Part shown: piece by piece, positions 1 through 5,648 of the stretch
Position numbering within the stretch: position 1 is the stretch's first letter
How the letters are laid out: every line of letters begins with the position of its first letter
Source: Methylococcaceae bacterium
Lineage (GTDB): Bacteria > Pseudomonadota > Gammaproteobacteria > Methylococcales > Methylomonadaceae
NCBI GenBank assembly: GCA_030618325.1
Contig: JAUXDP010000202.1
Coordinates: 1 to 5,940, forward strand
Reading direction: 5' to 3'
Length of the DNA stretch: 5,940 nt
Made by a program: the position numbers and the translations under genes
The notes under the pieces: generated by a model
What the model saw: only the letters and a program-made list of their open reading frames with translations
Database searches by the model: none
Told to the model about the DNA's origin: nothing

Positions 1-690
1 CGCAGCACGTATGGTACGCGTCGGTTAAAAAAGAAACTCGCTGAACAAGGTTTCTTCGTGAGTCGGCGGCGTATCGGGCGTTTGATGAATCAAGCAGGCT
101 TGTGGTGTAAAACCAAAAAAAAATTTAAAGCCACGACAAACTCCAAGCATAGCAAACCCATTGCGCCTAATAGACTGGACAGACAGTTCACAGTATCAGC
201 ACCTGACCGCTATTATGTCGGTGATATCACGTACATTGCGACTCAAGAAGGCTGGCTGTATTTGGCTGTTGTTATTGACTTGTTTTCCCGGAAGATCGTC
301 GGCTGGTCAATGGATAATCGCATGAAAGCTCAGCTGGTGAATGATGCCCTATTAATGGCTATAGGGAAGCGTAAGCCGGGTAAAGGATTACTCTGGCATA
401 CCGATCGTGGCAGTCAATACGCCTCTGATAGTCATCGGAAAATATTGAAGGAACATCATGTCATTCAATCTATGAGCCGGAAAGGAAATTGCTGGGACAA
501 TAGTGTTTCTGAGAGCTTCTTTCATACCTTGAAAACGGAACTCATTCATCACTGTCGGTTTAAGACTCGAGAAGAAGCCAGAGAGGTAATCTTTGAATAT
601 ATCGAGGTCTTTTATAACCGGGAACGAATTCATTCTGCTAATGACTATTTGTCACCAGTAGATTACGAAATTCAGCATAAAGCTGTGTAA
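1..690 (+). CDS. IS3-family transposase OrfB, 5'-truncated by window edge
   Basis: DDE integrase-type transposase that cuts and joins the IS ends. The frame is open to base 1, giving 229 visible residues; family members are about 270-290, so roughly 50 N-terminal residues lie outside. Counting from base 1, the start is helix-turn-helix-like ([14 protein letters not shown], about residues 4-17), followed by the rve integrase core. The catalytic triad is D75 (in GDITYI), D135 (in WHTDRGSQY) and E171 (in NSVSESFF). There are 35 residues between the second D and E, the DD(35)E spacing typical of IS3, and K178 lies seven residues after E, also typical. The C-terminal [10 protein letters not shown] block matches the family. 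An internal GTG at 58 should not be taken as the start, because upstream residues still match the family. No frameshift or stop is seen. Confidence 0.93.
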   Translation, partial: RSTYGTRRLKKKLAEQGFFVSRRRIGRLMNQAGLWCKTKKKFKATTNSKHSKPIAPNRLDRQFTVSAPDRYYVGDITYIATQEGWLYLAVVIDLFSRKIVGWSMDNRMKAQLVNDALLMAIGKRKPGKGLLWHTDRGSQYASDSHRKILKEHHVIQSMSRKGNCWDNSVSESFFHTLKTELIHHCRFKTREEAREVIFEYIEVFYNRERIHSANDYLSPVDYEIQHKAV

Positions 691-693
691 ACT

Positions 694-717
694 TGTGTCC
701 GGAAAAGTGTTGACACA
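694..717 (+). repeat. Right terminal inverted repeat of the IS3-family element
   Basis: The segment starts TGTGTCCGG and ends GTTGACACA, four bases after the transposase stop. Read inward from the right it begins TGTGTCAACACTTTTCC, with the TG terminus expected for IS3-family ends. It also contains its own dyad: TGTGTC (694-699) pairs with GACACA (712-717). The assignment rests on position and the terminal dinucleotide, because the partner repeat is not in the window. Confidence 0.65.
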
Positions 718-738
718 TCAAATATCCTGAACTAATAC
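710..738 (+). promoter_or_regulatory. Candidate outward hybrid promoter from IS end toward the ligase gene
   Basis: A perfect sigma-70 -35 hexamer TTGACA (710-715) lies inside the right terminal repeat and points out of the element. Seventeen bases downstream is TAATAC (733-738), a poor -10 match (3 of 6). IS3-family elements are known to create hybrid promoters from outward -35 boxes. Here the -35 is strong and the -10 weak, so activity is uncertain. Confidence 0.35.
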
Positions 739-785
739 TTACAAAATTGACTCTTAATATCGAGTGATAATTACCCAATATTATT

Positions 786-2732
786 ATGAGTACTATGCTT
801 TGGCGGCCTTCAGCCGAAAGACAACAAAATGCCAATATCACTAGATTTATGGCGAAAGTAAGTGAAAAGTACGGCATCAAGGTGAAAGACTATGCTGATC
901 TATACCGTTGGTCTATAGATCACACGGCAAACTTTTGGGCGTTATTTTGGGACTTTGCACAAATTAGCTCTGAAAAAAAAGGGACAATCACCGTATCGGA
1001 TATAAACAAGATGCCTGGCGCCAAGTGGTTTCCGGAGGCTCGCCTGAATTATGCAGAAAACTTACTGGGTAATGGTGATAAAAACCAGTGCGCTATTTTG
1101 TTTAAGAGTGAAAATGGCTTAAATCAACAACTCTCATACTCAGAGTTAAATGCCTGTGTCTGCCGGCTAGCTCAAGCATTACGAAACGATGGAATTACTC
1201 AGGGTGATCGGATTGCAGCAGTTTTGCCTAATCTACCAGAAACTATAATTGCCATGCTGGCGACTAGTAGCATCGGTGCTGTTTGGTCAAGTTGTTCGCC
1301 GGATTTTGGCATACCCGGCATTGTCGATCGTTTTGGTCAAATTAGTCCCAAAGTTCTATTTGTTTGTGACGGGTATTATTTTAATGGCAAGCAGTACCAA
1401 CATTCCGACCAGGTTAAACCATTGCTTAAAGCCATCCCTTCGATCCAGAAAGTGGTGATGATTCCGTTTTTGCAAAAACAGGTTGCTATAACCGAAAATC
1501 AGGAAACCTTATGGCATGATTATATTGCCGACTTTTCAGCCAATGAACCGATTTCATTTACTCAGACAGCCTTCAATGACCCGCTGTTTATTCTTTTTTC
1601 ATCCGGAACCACCGGCTCACCTAAATGTATTATTCATGGTGTCGGTGGAACGCTGCTGCAACATATGAAAGAACACTTACTGCACGTAGATGTTCATAAA
1701 GGAGACAGGTTATTTTACTACACTACTTGCGGTTGGATGATGTGGAACTGGCTGGCTTCTGGTTTGGCGTCAGGAGCGACGTTGGTGCTTTATGATGGTT
1801 CGCCACTTTATCCTTCTACCAGTGCGCTATTTGACTTGATCGATGATTATAAAATCAATATTTTTGGTATTTCAGCAAAGTATATTGATGCAATTAAAAA
1901 GTCCGGGATTACACCCAAAGAAACTCACAATCTCTCTTCACTTAAGACTGTTTTATCGACCGGCTCGCCCTTAGTCCCCGAAGGATTTGATTATGTCTAT
2001 CAAGCTATAAAATCCGATATTTGTTTGTCTTCTATTTCAGGTGGAACCGACATTATCTCCTGTTTCGTTTTGGGGTGTCCGACCCTACCCGTTTACCGCG
2101 GGGAAATTCAATGCTGTGGTCTGGCGATGAAAGTCGATGTCTATGACGATGCGGGTCATTCAATACGAAAAAAAAAAGGTGAACTGGTCTGCACTGCCCC
2201 TTTTCCTTCGATGCCCATAGGTTTTTGGAATGATCGGGGACAACAAAAATATCATGCCGCATATTTTGATAAATTCCCGGGCGTATGGTGGCATGGGGAT
2301 TATGTCGAATTGACTGAAAATGATGGCATGATTATTTACGGACGTTCCGATGCGATTTTGAACCCTGGCGGAGTTCGAATCGGGACTGCAGAAATATACC
2401 GGCAAGTAGAACAGCTCGATGAAGTTCTGGAAAGCCTTGTGGTTGGTCAGGAATATGACGGAGATTGTCGGATTATTTTATTCGTAGTCCTACGCAATGG
2501 TAAAAAATTAACAGAGCAACTAACCACAGAAATCAAACAACACATAAGATATAATGCCTCACCTCGCCACGTACCTGCGATTATTCAGCAAGTGACCGAT
2601 ATTCCCCGAACTAAAAGTGGTAAGATTGTAGAATTGGCAGTTCGAGATATTGTCAATGGTTTCCCAGTAAAAAATCTACACGCTTTAGCTAACCCGGAAG
2701 TTTTAAAGCAGTTTACTGAAATAGAAAACTGA
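786..2732 (+). CDS. aacS: Acetoacetate-CoA ligase (acetoacetyl-CoA synthetase)
   Basis: Cytosolic ANL-superfamily enzyme (EC 6.2.1.16): acetoacetate + ATP + CoA gives acetoacetyl-CoA + AMP + PPi. It feeds ketone-body, leucine-degradation or polyhydroxybutyrate carbon into acetoacetyl-CoA. The 648 residues match the usual length of about 650. The N-terminal MLWRPSAERQQNANITRF resembles AacS rather than acetyl-CoA synthetase. ATP-binding P-loop SSGTTGSPK is at 272-280, then TTCGWMMWNW, SGGTD at 418-422, HGD at 503-505, the GRSD hinge at 519-522, and PRTKSGK ending in K613, the adenylation lysine that is also a common acetylation target. The ATG at 786 lacks a clear ribosome-binding site; the ATG at 795 has a nearby GAG and would remove only three residues. 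No partner gene is adjacent: an IS lies upstream, a convergent pseudogene downstream. The 61-base 3' gap (2733-2793) shows no convincing terminator. Confidence 0.93.
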   Translation: MSTMLWRPSAERQQNANITRFMAKVSEKYGIKVKDYADLYRWSIDHTANFWALFWDFAQISSEKKGTITVSDINKMPGAKWFPEARLNYAENLLGNGDKNQCAILFKSENGLNQQLSYSELNACVCRLAQALRNDGITQGDRIAAVLPNLPETIIAMLATSSIGAVWSSCSPDFGIPGIVDRFGQISPKVLFVCDGYYFNGKQYQHSDQVKPLLKAIPSIQKVVMIPFLQKQVAITENQETLWHDYIADFSANEPISFTQTAFNDPLFILFSSGTTGSPKCIIHGVGGTLLQHMKEHLLHVDVHKGDRLFYYTTCGWMMWNWLASGLASGATLVLYDGSPLYPSTSALFDLIDDYKINIFGISAKYIDAIKKSGITPKETHNLSSLKTVLSTGSPLVPEGFDYVYQAIKSDICLSSISGGTDIISCFVLGCPTLPVYRGEIQCCGLAMKVDVYDDAGHSIRKKKGELVCTAPFPSMPIGFWNDRGQQKYHAAYFDKFPGVWWHGDYVELTENDGMIIYGRSDAILNPGGVRIGTAEIYRQVEQLDEVLESLVVGQEYDGDCRIILFVVLRNGKKLTEQLTTEIKQHIRYNASPRHVPAIIQQVTDIPRTKSGKIVELAVRDIVNGFPVKNLHALANPEVLKQFTEIEN

Positions 2733-2793
2733 TCTAGCGTCTAAGCAATATTTGAATATGCAGCAGAGTAGGTCAGTCAATTCGAACAGCCTC

Positions 2794-3195
2794 CTAGGCA
2801 AATCTGACCGGGTTCCATTCATCCATCATCTTCTGACGTGCCGCATCGAGACGCTCCGACATCAATACTGTAAATTTCTTTAACAGCTTGTAGCCAAATT
2901 TCGGATCTTGTTCGCATCGCGCCAGTATGACCATCCCAGAATCCGCTCTTTGCCCAGAGCTTGGATCTCCAGGATTGGACCCAATAACGCCGGGATTTGC
3001 ACAGAGACGCGCCCATTGCGGACCACATAGATCTTATCGGCTAGTTCGCCCTGTCGAAACAGGATCTGCCCTTTTTTGATCTCACGCAGGCTCACGCACT
3101 CGCACAAAAAATTCAGGACTTCTTCGCTAAGCTCTGAAAAAAATGTGGTCCGACAGGTATTCGGTAATTGATTGATTGCTAACTGCTTACCTCAT
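2794..3195 (-). pseudogene. Broken cyclic-nucleotide-binding-domain (Crp-like) regulator gene
   Basis: Three fragments of one protein lie in order in different minus-strand frames. (1) From ATG 3195: Met-Arg, a TAA, then SITEYLSDHIFF down to about 3138. (2) From about 3140 to 2926: SELSEEVLNFL, then KKGQILFRQGELADKIYVV, NGRVSVQI and RILGWS. This is the beta-roll core of a cNMP-binding domain; the frame has no ATG/GTG start of its own. (3) From about 2926 to the TAG at 2794: ARCEQDPKFGYKLLKKF, then SERLDAARQKMMDEW, the usual C-terminal helix of single-domain CNB proteins. Relatives carry about 25-30 residues between GWSW and the CExDPxFGY motif; these are missing, so an out-of-frame internal deletion near 2921-2930 explains the jump from fragment 2 to 3. 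The 1-to-2 shift lies at a run of seven A (3137-3143 on the plus strand), where relatives have HPFF. An intact gene would likely encode about 160 residues. No function should be assigned to the remnant. Confidence 0.82.
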
Positions 3196-3283
3196 CAATT
3201 CAATGATTACGATGCCTTATGGATAGAAATTTTAACGCACTTTTTCTGACACAACATGCCATAACCCGCGTGATTACCCAAGT

Positions 3284-3529
3284 TTATAATATCTTAGCCT
3301 GGTTCAATTTTGCTTGAATCCTTTTTTTTGCTTCAACAGATAAAAAAATATTTTCTTGGTGTTTTTCGATTCCAGAGATGGTATTTTGAATAAACTTTAT
3401 CTGTTTTATATATTGATAACAGGTTTCACACATCATCAAATGTAACTTTATTTGTAAACGCTTAAGCCATGGTATTGAGGTATCAAGACTATTGGACGCT
3501 AATTCTGTTATTTGTTTACATTTCAACAT
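3284..3529 (-). CDS. Zinc-finger anti-sigma factor (zf-HC2/ZAS-like)
   Basis: Small soluble protein of 81 residues, predicted to hold the adjacent ECF sigma factor inactive until a signal, often metal or redox, releases it. The diagnostic feature is H30-x3-C34-x2-C37 in LHLMMCETC, with C4 (MLKCKQ) as a probable fourth ligand; this is the zinc-binding anti-sigma layout. The C-terminal half is charged and helical, with no membrane segment, so it should be cytoplasmic. It starts seven bases after the sigma stop codon, with a GTGAG sequence overlapping that stop as ribosome-binding site, implying translational coupling. The small HLMMC-type partners of short ECF sigma factors are well known; the signal sensed here is not. 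Confidence 0.85.
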   Translation of the reverse strand: MLKCKQITELASNSLDTSIPWLKRLQIKLHLMMCETCYQYIKQIKFIQNTISGIEKHQENIFLSVEAKKRIQAKLNQAKIL

Positions 3530-3535
3530 GTCGTC

Positions 3536-4108
3536 TCACTTCGTTTCAAACCATTTAACATCAAGACATTGTCTTAGCTTCATTCTGGTGCGAGATAATG
3601 TAACCCACAATTGATTAGTTGTCTCATACCCCAAAACCTGGCAACAATCTTCGCTGGATACATCACCCAAAGTTCGCAACAATAATAAATCAGCCATTTT
3701 TTTTGGTAACCGGTCAAGGCATTGCTGAAAAACATGCCAGAATTGCTGCTCATTTAAACTACAATCGGGCGTTGCCCATTCAACCAAGTCAATTTGCCAT
3801 TTACCTTGCTGGTCAAACTGGCTATTTAATAAGTCTTCACCTAAATCAGAATCATTCAGCGACTGTGAGTCATATCTATTTTTTCTGAAATGATCAATGA
3901 TCTTATGCTTTAAAATTCCCGTTAACCAGGTTCTGACTGATGATTGTCCAGAGAACTTGTCAAATGCCTGGATTCCTGCCAACAAAGTATCCTGCACCAA
4001 ATCTTCAGCCGTTGCTTCAGAACGGACTCGAACCAGGGCAAAACGGTAAAGCATGTCACCATAATTATCCAGCCAGCTTTCTGGATTATCCTGTGTTGTA
4101 TGAGGCAT
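3536..4108 (-). CDS. ECF-type sigma-70 family RNA polymerase sigma factor
   Basis: Alternative sigma factor that directs RNA polymerase to a small stress regulon. From ATG 4108 it has 190 residues. Region 2 covers about 13-78: YRFALVRVRSEATAEDLVQD, then KFSGQSSVRTWLTGILKHK and IIDHFRKNR. A variable linker (about 79-125) follows. Region 4 covers about 128-187: CLDRLPKKMADLLLLRTLGD, the helix-turn-helix with NQLWVTLSRTRMKLRQCL, and a final DVKWFE typical of the subgroup paired with HxxxCxxC anti-sigma proteins. ATG 4108 is preferred over TTG 4117, because the in-frame TTGGAA before it supplies a GGA ribosome-binding site. Downstream is the coupled anti-sigma gene; 121 bases upstream is the HvfA-like gene on the same strand. 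Target promoters are not proven; the HvfA-like gene is the obvious candidate. Confidence 0.92.
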   Translation of the reverse strand: MPHTTQDNPESWLDNYGDMLYRFALVRVRSEATAEDLVQDTLLAGIQAFDKFSGQSSVRTWLTGILKHKIIDHFRKNRYDSQSLNDSDLGEDLLNSQFDQQGKWQIDLVEWATPDCSLNEQQFWHVFQQCLDRLPKKMADLLLLRTLGDVSSEDCCQVLGYETTNQLWVTLSRTRMKLRQCLDVKWFETK

Positions 4109-4136
4109 AATTTCCAATGGTCATAAACAAAAGAAA

Positions 4137-4142
4137 AGTATA
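4137..4142 (-). promoter_or_regulatory. Possible -10 element for the sigma-factor gene
   Basis: TATACT on the minus strand, 28 bases before the sigma ATG, matches the sigma-70 -10 consensus at five of six positions. No recognisable TTGACA-like box lies 16-18 bases upstream, so this is a weak call. It would let the sigma gene be transcribed apart from the HvfA-like gene. Confidence 0.2.
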
Positions 4143-4188
4143 CCTGATAGGGGAATTGTAATTAAGGTTTCTGAATAATTATTGAAAA

Positions 4189-4210
4189 TAGATTACATCC
4201 TTGTAATCTA
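4189..4210 (-). promoter_or_regulatory. Perfect 9-bp dyad between hvfA-like and sigma genes
   Basis: TAGATTACA (4189-4197) and TGTAATCTA (4202-4210) are exact reverse complements around a TCCT loop. The dyad begins 20 bases after the HvfA-like stop. On the minus strand it is followed by TTTTC, so it could form a weak intrinsic terminator or attenuator; the stem has only two G-C pairs and the U-tract is short. It could equally be a DNA operator. It matches no regulator box I know. Confidence 0.55.
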
Positions 4211-4229
4211 GACTACGTCAATGTACTGC

Positions 4230-4694
4230 TTATTTTTTATTCCCGCATTTTCCTTCGCCACATTTCCCTTCTTTGGCTTTACCCTCACCCATTTTTTTAT
4301 CCCCACACTTCCCTTCTTTGGCTTTACCTTCACCCATTTTTTTATCCCCGCACTTCCCTTCTGCGGCTTTACCCTCACCCATTTTTTTATCTCCACATTT
4401 ACCTTCTGCAGTTTTAGAAGCATCGCCCATCTTACCTGCACATTTTCCTTCTTCAGTTTTTTCTGCAGCACCAGACATTTTGCCGCCGCATTTACCTTCA
4501 CCGCACACGCCGTCTTTCATCTTCTTAACGCCCTCTTCCACTACATCGGCCATATCCGCCTCTGCGACATTCATATAGCCTGAAGATAATTCCGATACTT
4601 CGAATGGGTTGCTGTCAGCACTAACCGCAGTTGCCCCTATACCAGCGGCAATGGATGTTCCAACTACAAAAGCTGTTTTGTTTATTTTTTTCAT
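4230..4694 (-). CDS. hvfA: HvfA-like EGKCG-repeat RiPP metallophore precursor
   Basis: Secreted low-complexity precursor of the HvfA family. In characterised members, EGKCG cysteines are converted by an HvfB (DUF692/MNIO) and HvfC pair into copper-binding groups. From ATG 4694, behind GAGAAGAGAG, it has 154 residues. The upstream TTG at 4730 is a weaker start and would spoil the signal peptide. The signal peptide covers about 1-26 (MKKINKT..., hydrophobic core, AVSA cleavage site). The family block NPFEVSELSSGYM is at 29-41, followed by an acidic segment (42-61). The C-terminal array has eight cysteines (64, 69, 85, 100, 115, 130, 145, 150): six lie in EGKCG, one in EGKCA (85), one in DGVCG (64). 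Three EGKA copies lack cysteine. No HvfB or HvfC gene lies in the window; sigma and anti-sigma genes follow instead. Family membership is well supported; modification and copper binding are inferred. Confidence 0.85.
   Translation of the reverse strand: MKKINKTAFVVGTSIAAGIGATAVSADSNPFEVSELSSGYMNVAEADMADVVEEGVKKMKDGVCGEGKCGGKMSGAAEKTEEGKCAGKMGDASKTAEGKCGDKKMGEGKAAEGKCGDKKMGEGKAKEGKCGDKKMGEGKAKEGKCGEGKCGNKK
4260..4394 (-). repeat. Three 45-bp tandem repeats inside the hvfA-like gene
   Basis: Units at 4260-4304, 4305-4349 and 4350-4394 are nearly identical 45-mers, each encoding a 15-residue module of the form EGKCGDKKMGEGKA(A/K). Similarity decays in the fourth unit (4395-4439), although the cysteine spacing of 15 residues continues there. 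The pattern suggests expansion by unequal exchange or slippage at the C-terminal side. Confidence 0.9.
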
Positions 4695-4722
4695 CTCTCT
4701 TCTCAAGTTAAGTTTGATAAAT

Positions 4723-4788
4723 AATCGCAACCCATAGGATTAGGTAACGAAGATCAATTATAAGTCGGTTAAGCGATTCAAACCTTAC
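4723..4788 (-). promoter_or_regulatory. Candidate promoter region of the hvfA-like gene
   Basis: Two ECF-like pairs can be read on the minus strand. The distal pair is GTAAGG (4788-4783), 15 bases, CGAC (4767-4764). The proximal pair is GTTACC (4748-4743), 15 bases, CGAT (4727-4724). The proximal pair lies about 30 bases before the ATG and has the AACC/TACC plus CGA form common to ECF promoters. A housekeeping alternative is TATAAT (4762-4757), but no good -35 precedes it. None is proven. The rest of the 186-base gap (4695-4880) holds A/T runs only. Confidence 0.3.
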
Positions 4789-4867
4789 AATTTTATTTTT
4801 AGTTACTTTTTTTTTTGATTTTCGCAGCAATTTTAAATTGATAAAGTAGCTTTTTATTTTTTCTTTT

Positions 4868-4887
4868 TATATAAAAATATTTATATA
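4868..4887. repeat. AT-only 8-bp inverted repeat over the barrel stop codon
   Basis: TATATAAA (4868-4875) and TTTATATA (4880-4887) are exact reverse complements around AATA and include the TAA stop (4883-4881). There are no G-C pairs, and on the minus strand the following bases are A-rich rather than T-rich, so it does not look like an intrinsic terminator. It may be chance in A/T-rich DNA. Confidence 0.4.
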
Positions 4888-5639
4888 TCAAAGCCATAGC
4901 TTATGGTGATACCACCACCCCAATCAGCTGTGCTACGACCAAAGCCTTTGATAATATATTCCTGTAATCCCCAGTTTTTTGATAATTTTTGATTGCTAAA
5001 TGCAGTTAATTGCTGTTTTTCATCCCCCCTGTCAGAGACTTTTTCACGCCAGGTATAATCGAAACCAGCAGATATGTCGGGATTAACTTTATAGCTCAGT
5101 CCTGTAGAAACAAAAAAAACATCATTTAATTTAGAACTACCATAAACTTTATAACCCACTCGGACATAGGGTGTTAGTTGATCTATAACTTTATATAATC
5201 CTAATCTGAAGGCAAAGTCAGTTTTACCGGTTCCCAAACCTTTGCTTGCATCGGCAGTTCCAATATAGACTTTTCCTTCCGCATCCATCAAAAACTTAAA
5301 CTCTTGATTATAATAAAAATTATAGCGAACAGCTGCTATTATATCTCCCAAACCTGATTCTGTTGTTTGCTTGGTTGTTACTCGTTGCCCAATTTGACCA
5401 ATACCTACAATAACGTTTTTAGGACCCGTTTTTTCAAGATAAGGTATGGTTAATTTAAAGTTAAATTTTTCATATTTGTACTTGAAGGTAAAGGGTACGT
5501 AATACATCTCTGTTTTTTCTGAGTGGCCGTAGTCACCCGTAATATAAGAGGCGCCTGTTGAAAATGTAAATTTTCCATTCGCCATGGCATTAGAAAAAAA
5601 TAGAGTTGTCGTTACGACAAAGAGTGTTATTTTTAGCAT
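4881..5639 (-). CDS. Outer-membrane beta-barrel, MetA-pathway/transporter-like
   Basis: Predicted outer-membrane porin-like protein of 252 residues. Residues 1-20 (MLKITLFVVTTTLFFSNAMA) form a signal peptide with an A-M-A cleavage site. The mature part is a series of alternating-hydrophobic beta strands separated by polar turns. The motifs SGLGD (95-99) and TADASKGLGTGKTDF (128-142) are characteristic of the 'MetA-pathway of phenol degradation' outer-membrane family (Phenol_MetA_deg-like), often annotated just as 'transporter'. The substrate is unknown, and the family name does not imply phenol metabolism here. The last strand, ITISYGFDI, ends in isoleucine with the aromatic residue two places earlier, a slightly unusual outer-membrane signal. 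ATG 5639 is chosen because AGGA lies five bases upstream; ATG 5654 and TTG 5663 would overlap the upstream gene and add a charged extension. The start follows the stop of the repeat-protein gene by seven bases, so the two are one operon. Confidence 0.8.
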   Translation of the reverse strand: MLKITLFVVTTTLFFSNAMANGKFTFSTGASYITGDYGHSEKTEMYYVPFTFKYKYEKFNFKLTIPYLEKTGPKNVIVGIGQIGQRVTTKQTTESGLGDIIAAVRYNFYYNQEFKFLMDAEGKVYIGTADASKGLGTGKTDFAFRLGLYKVIDQLTPYVRVGYKVYGSSKLNDVFFVSTGLSYKVNPDISAGFDYTWREKVSDRGDEKQQLTAFSNQKLSKNWGLQEYIIKGFGRSTADWGGGITISYGFDI

Positions 5640-5644
5640 TATTA

Positions 5645-5648
5645 TCCT
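5645..5648 (-). promoter_or_regulatory. Ribosome-binding site AGGA embedded at the upstream stop codon
   Basis: TTAGGATAATA precedes ATG 5639 on the minus strand. The AGGA overlaps the TAG stop (5649-5647) of the repeat-protein gene, with five bases to the start codon. This spacing decides the barrel start and suggests translational coupling. Confidence 0.7.

Larger units (their letters stand above)
1..717 (+). mobile_element. IS3-family insertion sequence, right part only
   Basis: The element enters from the left edge; orfA, the programmed-frameshift zone and the left inverted repeat are outside the window. What is seen is most of an orfB-type transposase followed by 27 bases ending in a terminal-repeat-like sequence. 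IS3-family elements end in 5'-TG...CA-3', and a CA at 716-717 fits. The next three bases, TCA (718-720), could be one copy of a 3-bp target duplication, but this cannot be tested without the left end; a boundary at 720 (also CA) is the alternative. The catalytic residues are present, so the element may be active or recently active. Confidence 0.88.

Noticed and set aside
388..880. Minus-strand frames of about 80 residues across the transposase end and aacS start
   Set aside because: They cross unrelated features and are antisense to a recognised transposase and to the aacS N-terminus.
2771..2809. GGTCAG ... CTGACC inverted repeat between aacS and the pseudogene, as a bidirectional terminator
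   Set aside because: The stem is only 6 bp with a 27-base loop and no T-tract follows on either strand.
2819..3028. A 69-residue minus-strand frame in the same region
   Set aside because: It is a third-frame shadow; its translation shows no family similarity, unlike the other two frames.
2880..3107. A complete 75-residue CNB-domain protein starting at TTG 3107
   Set aside because: Homology continues upstream of the TTG, and the family C-terminus continues in another frame, so it is a pseudogene fragment.
3619..4126. Plus-strand frames of 89 and 60 residues across the sigma-factor gene
   Set aside because: They are antisense to a clearly conserved ECF sigma coding sequence and have no motifs of their own.
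4221..4583. Long plus-strand frames (120 and 101 residues) rich in Phe/Pro or Leu/Ser/Pro opposite the hvfA-like gene
   Set aside because: They are antisense shadows of the 45-bp repeats. The minus-strand frame has a signal peptide, a ribosome-binding site and a recognised family pattern.
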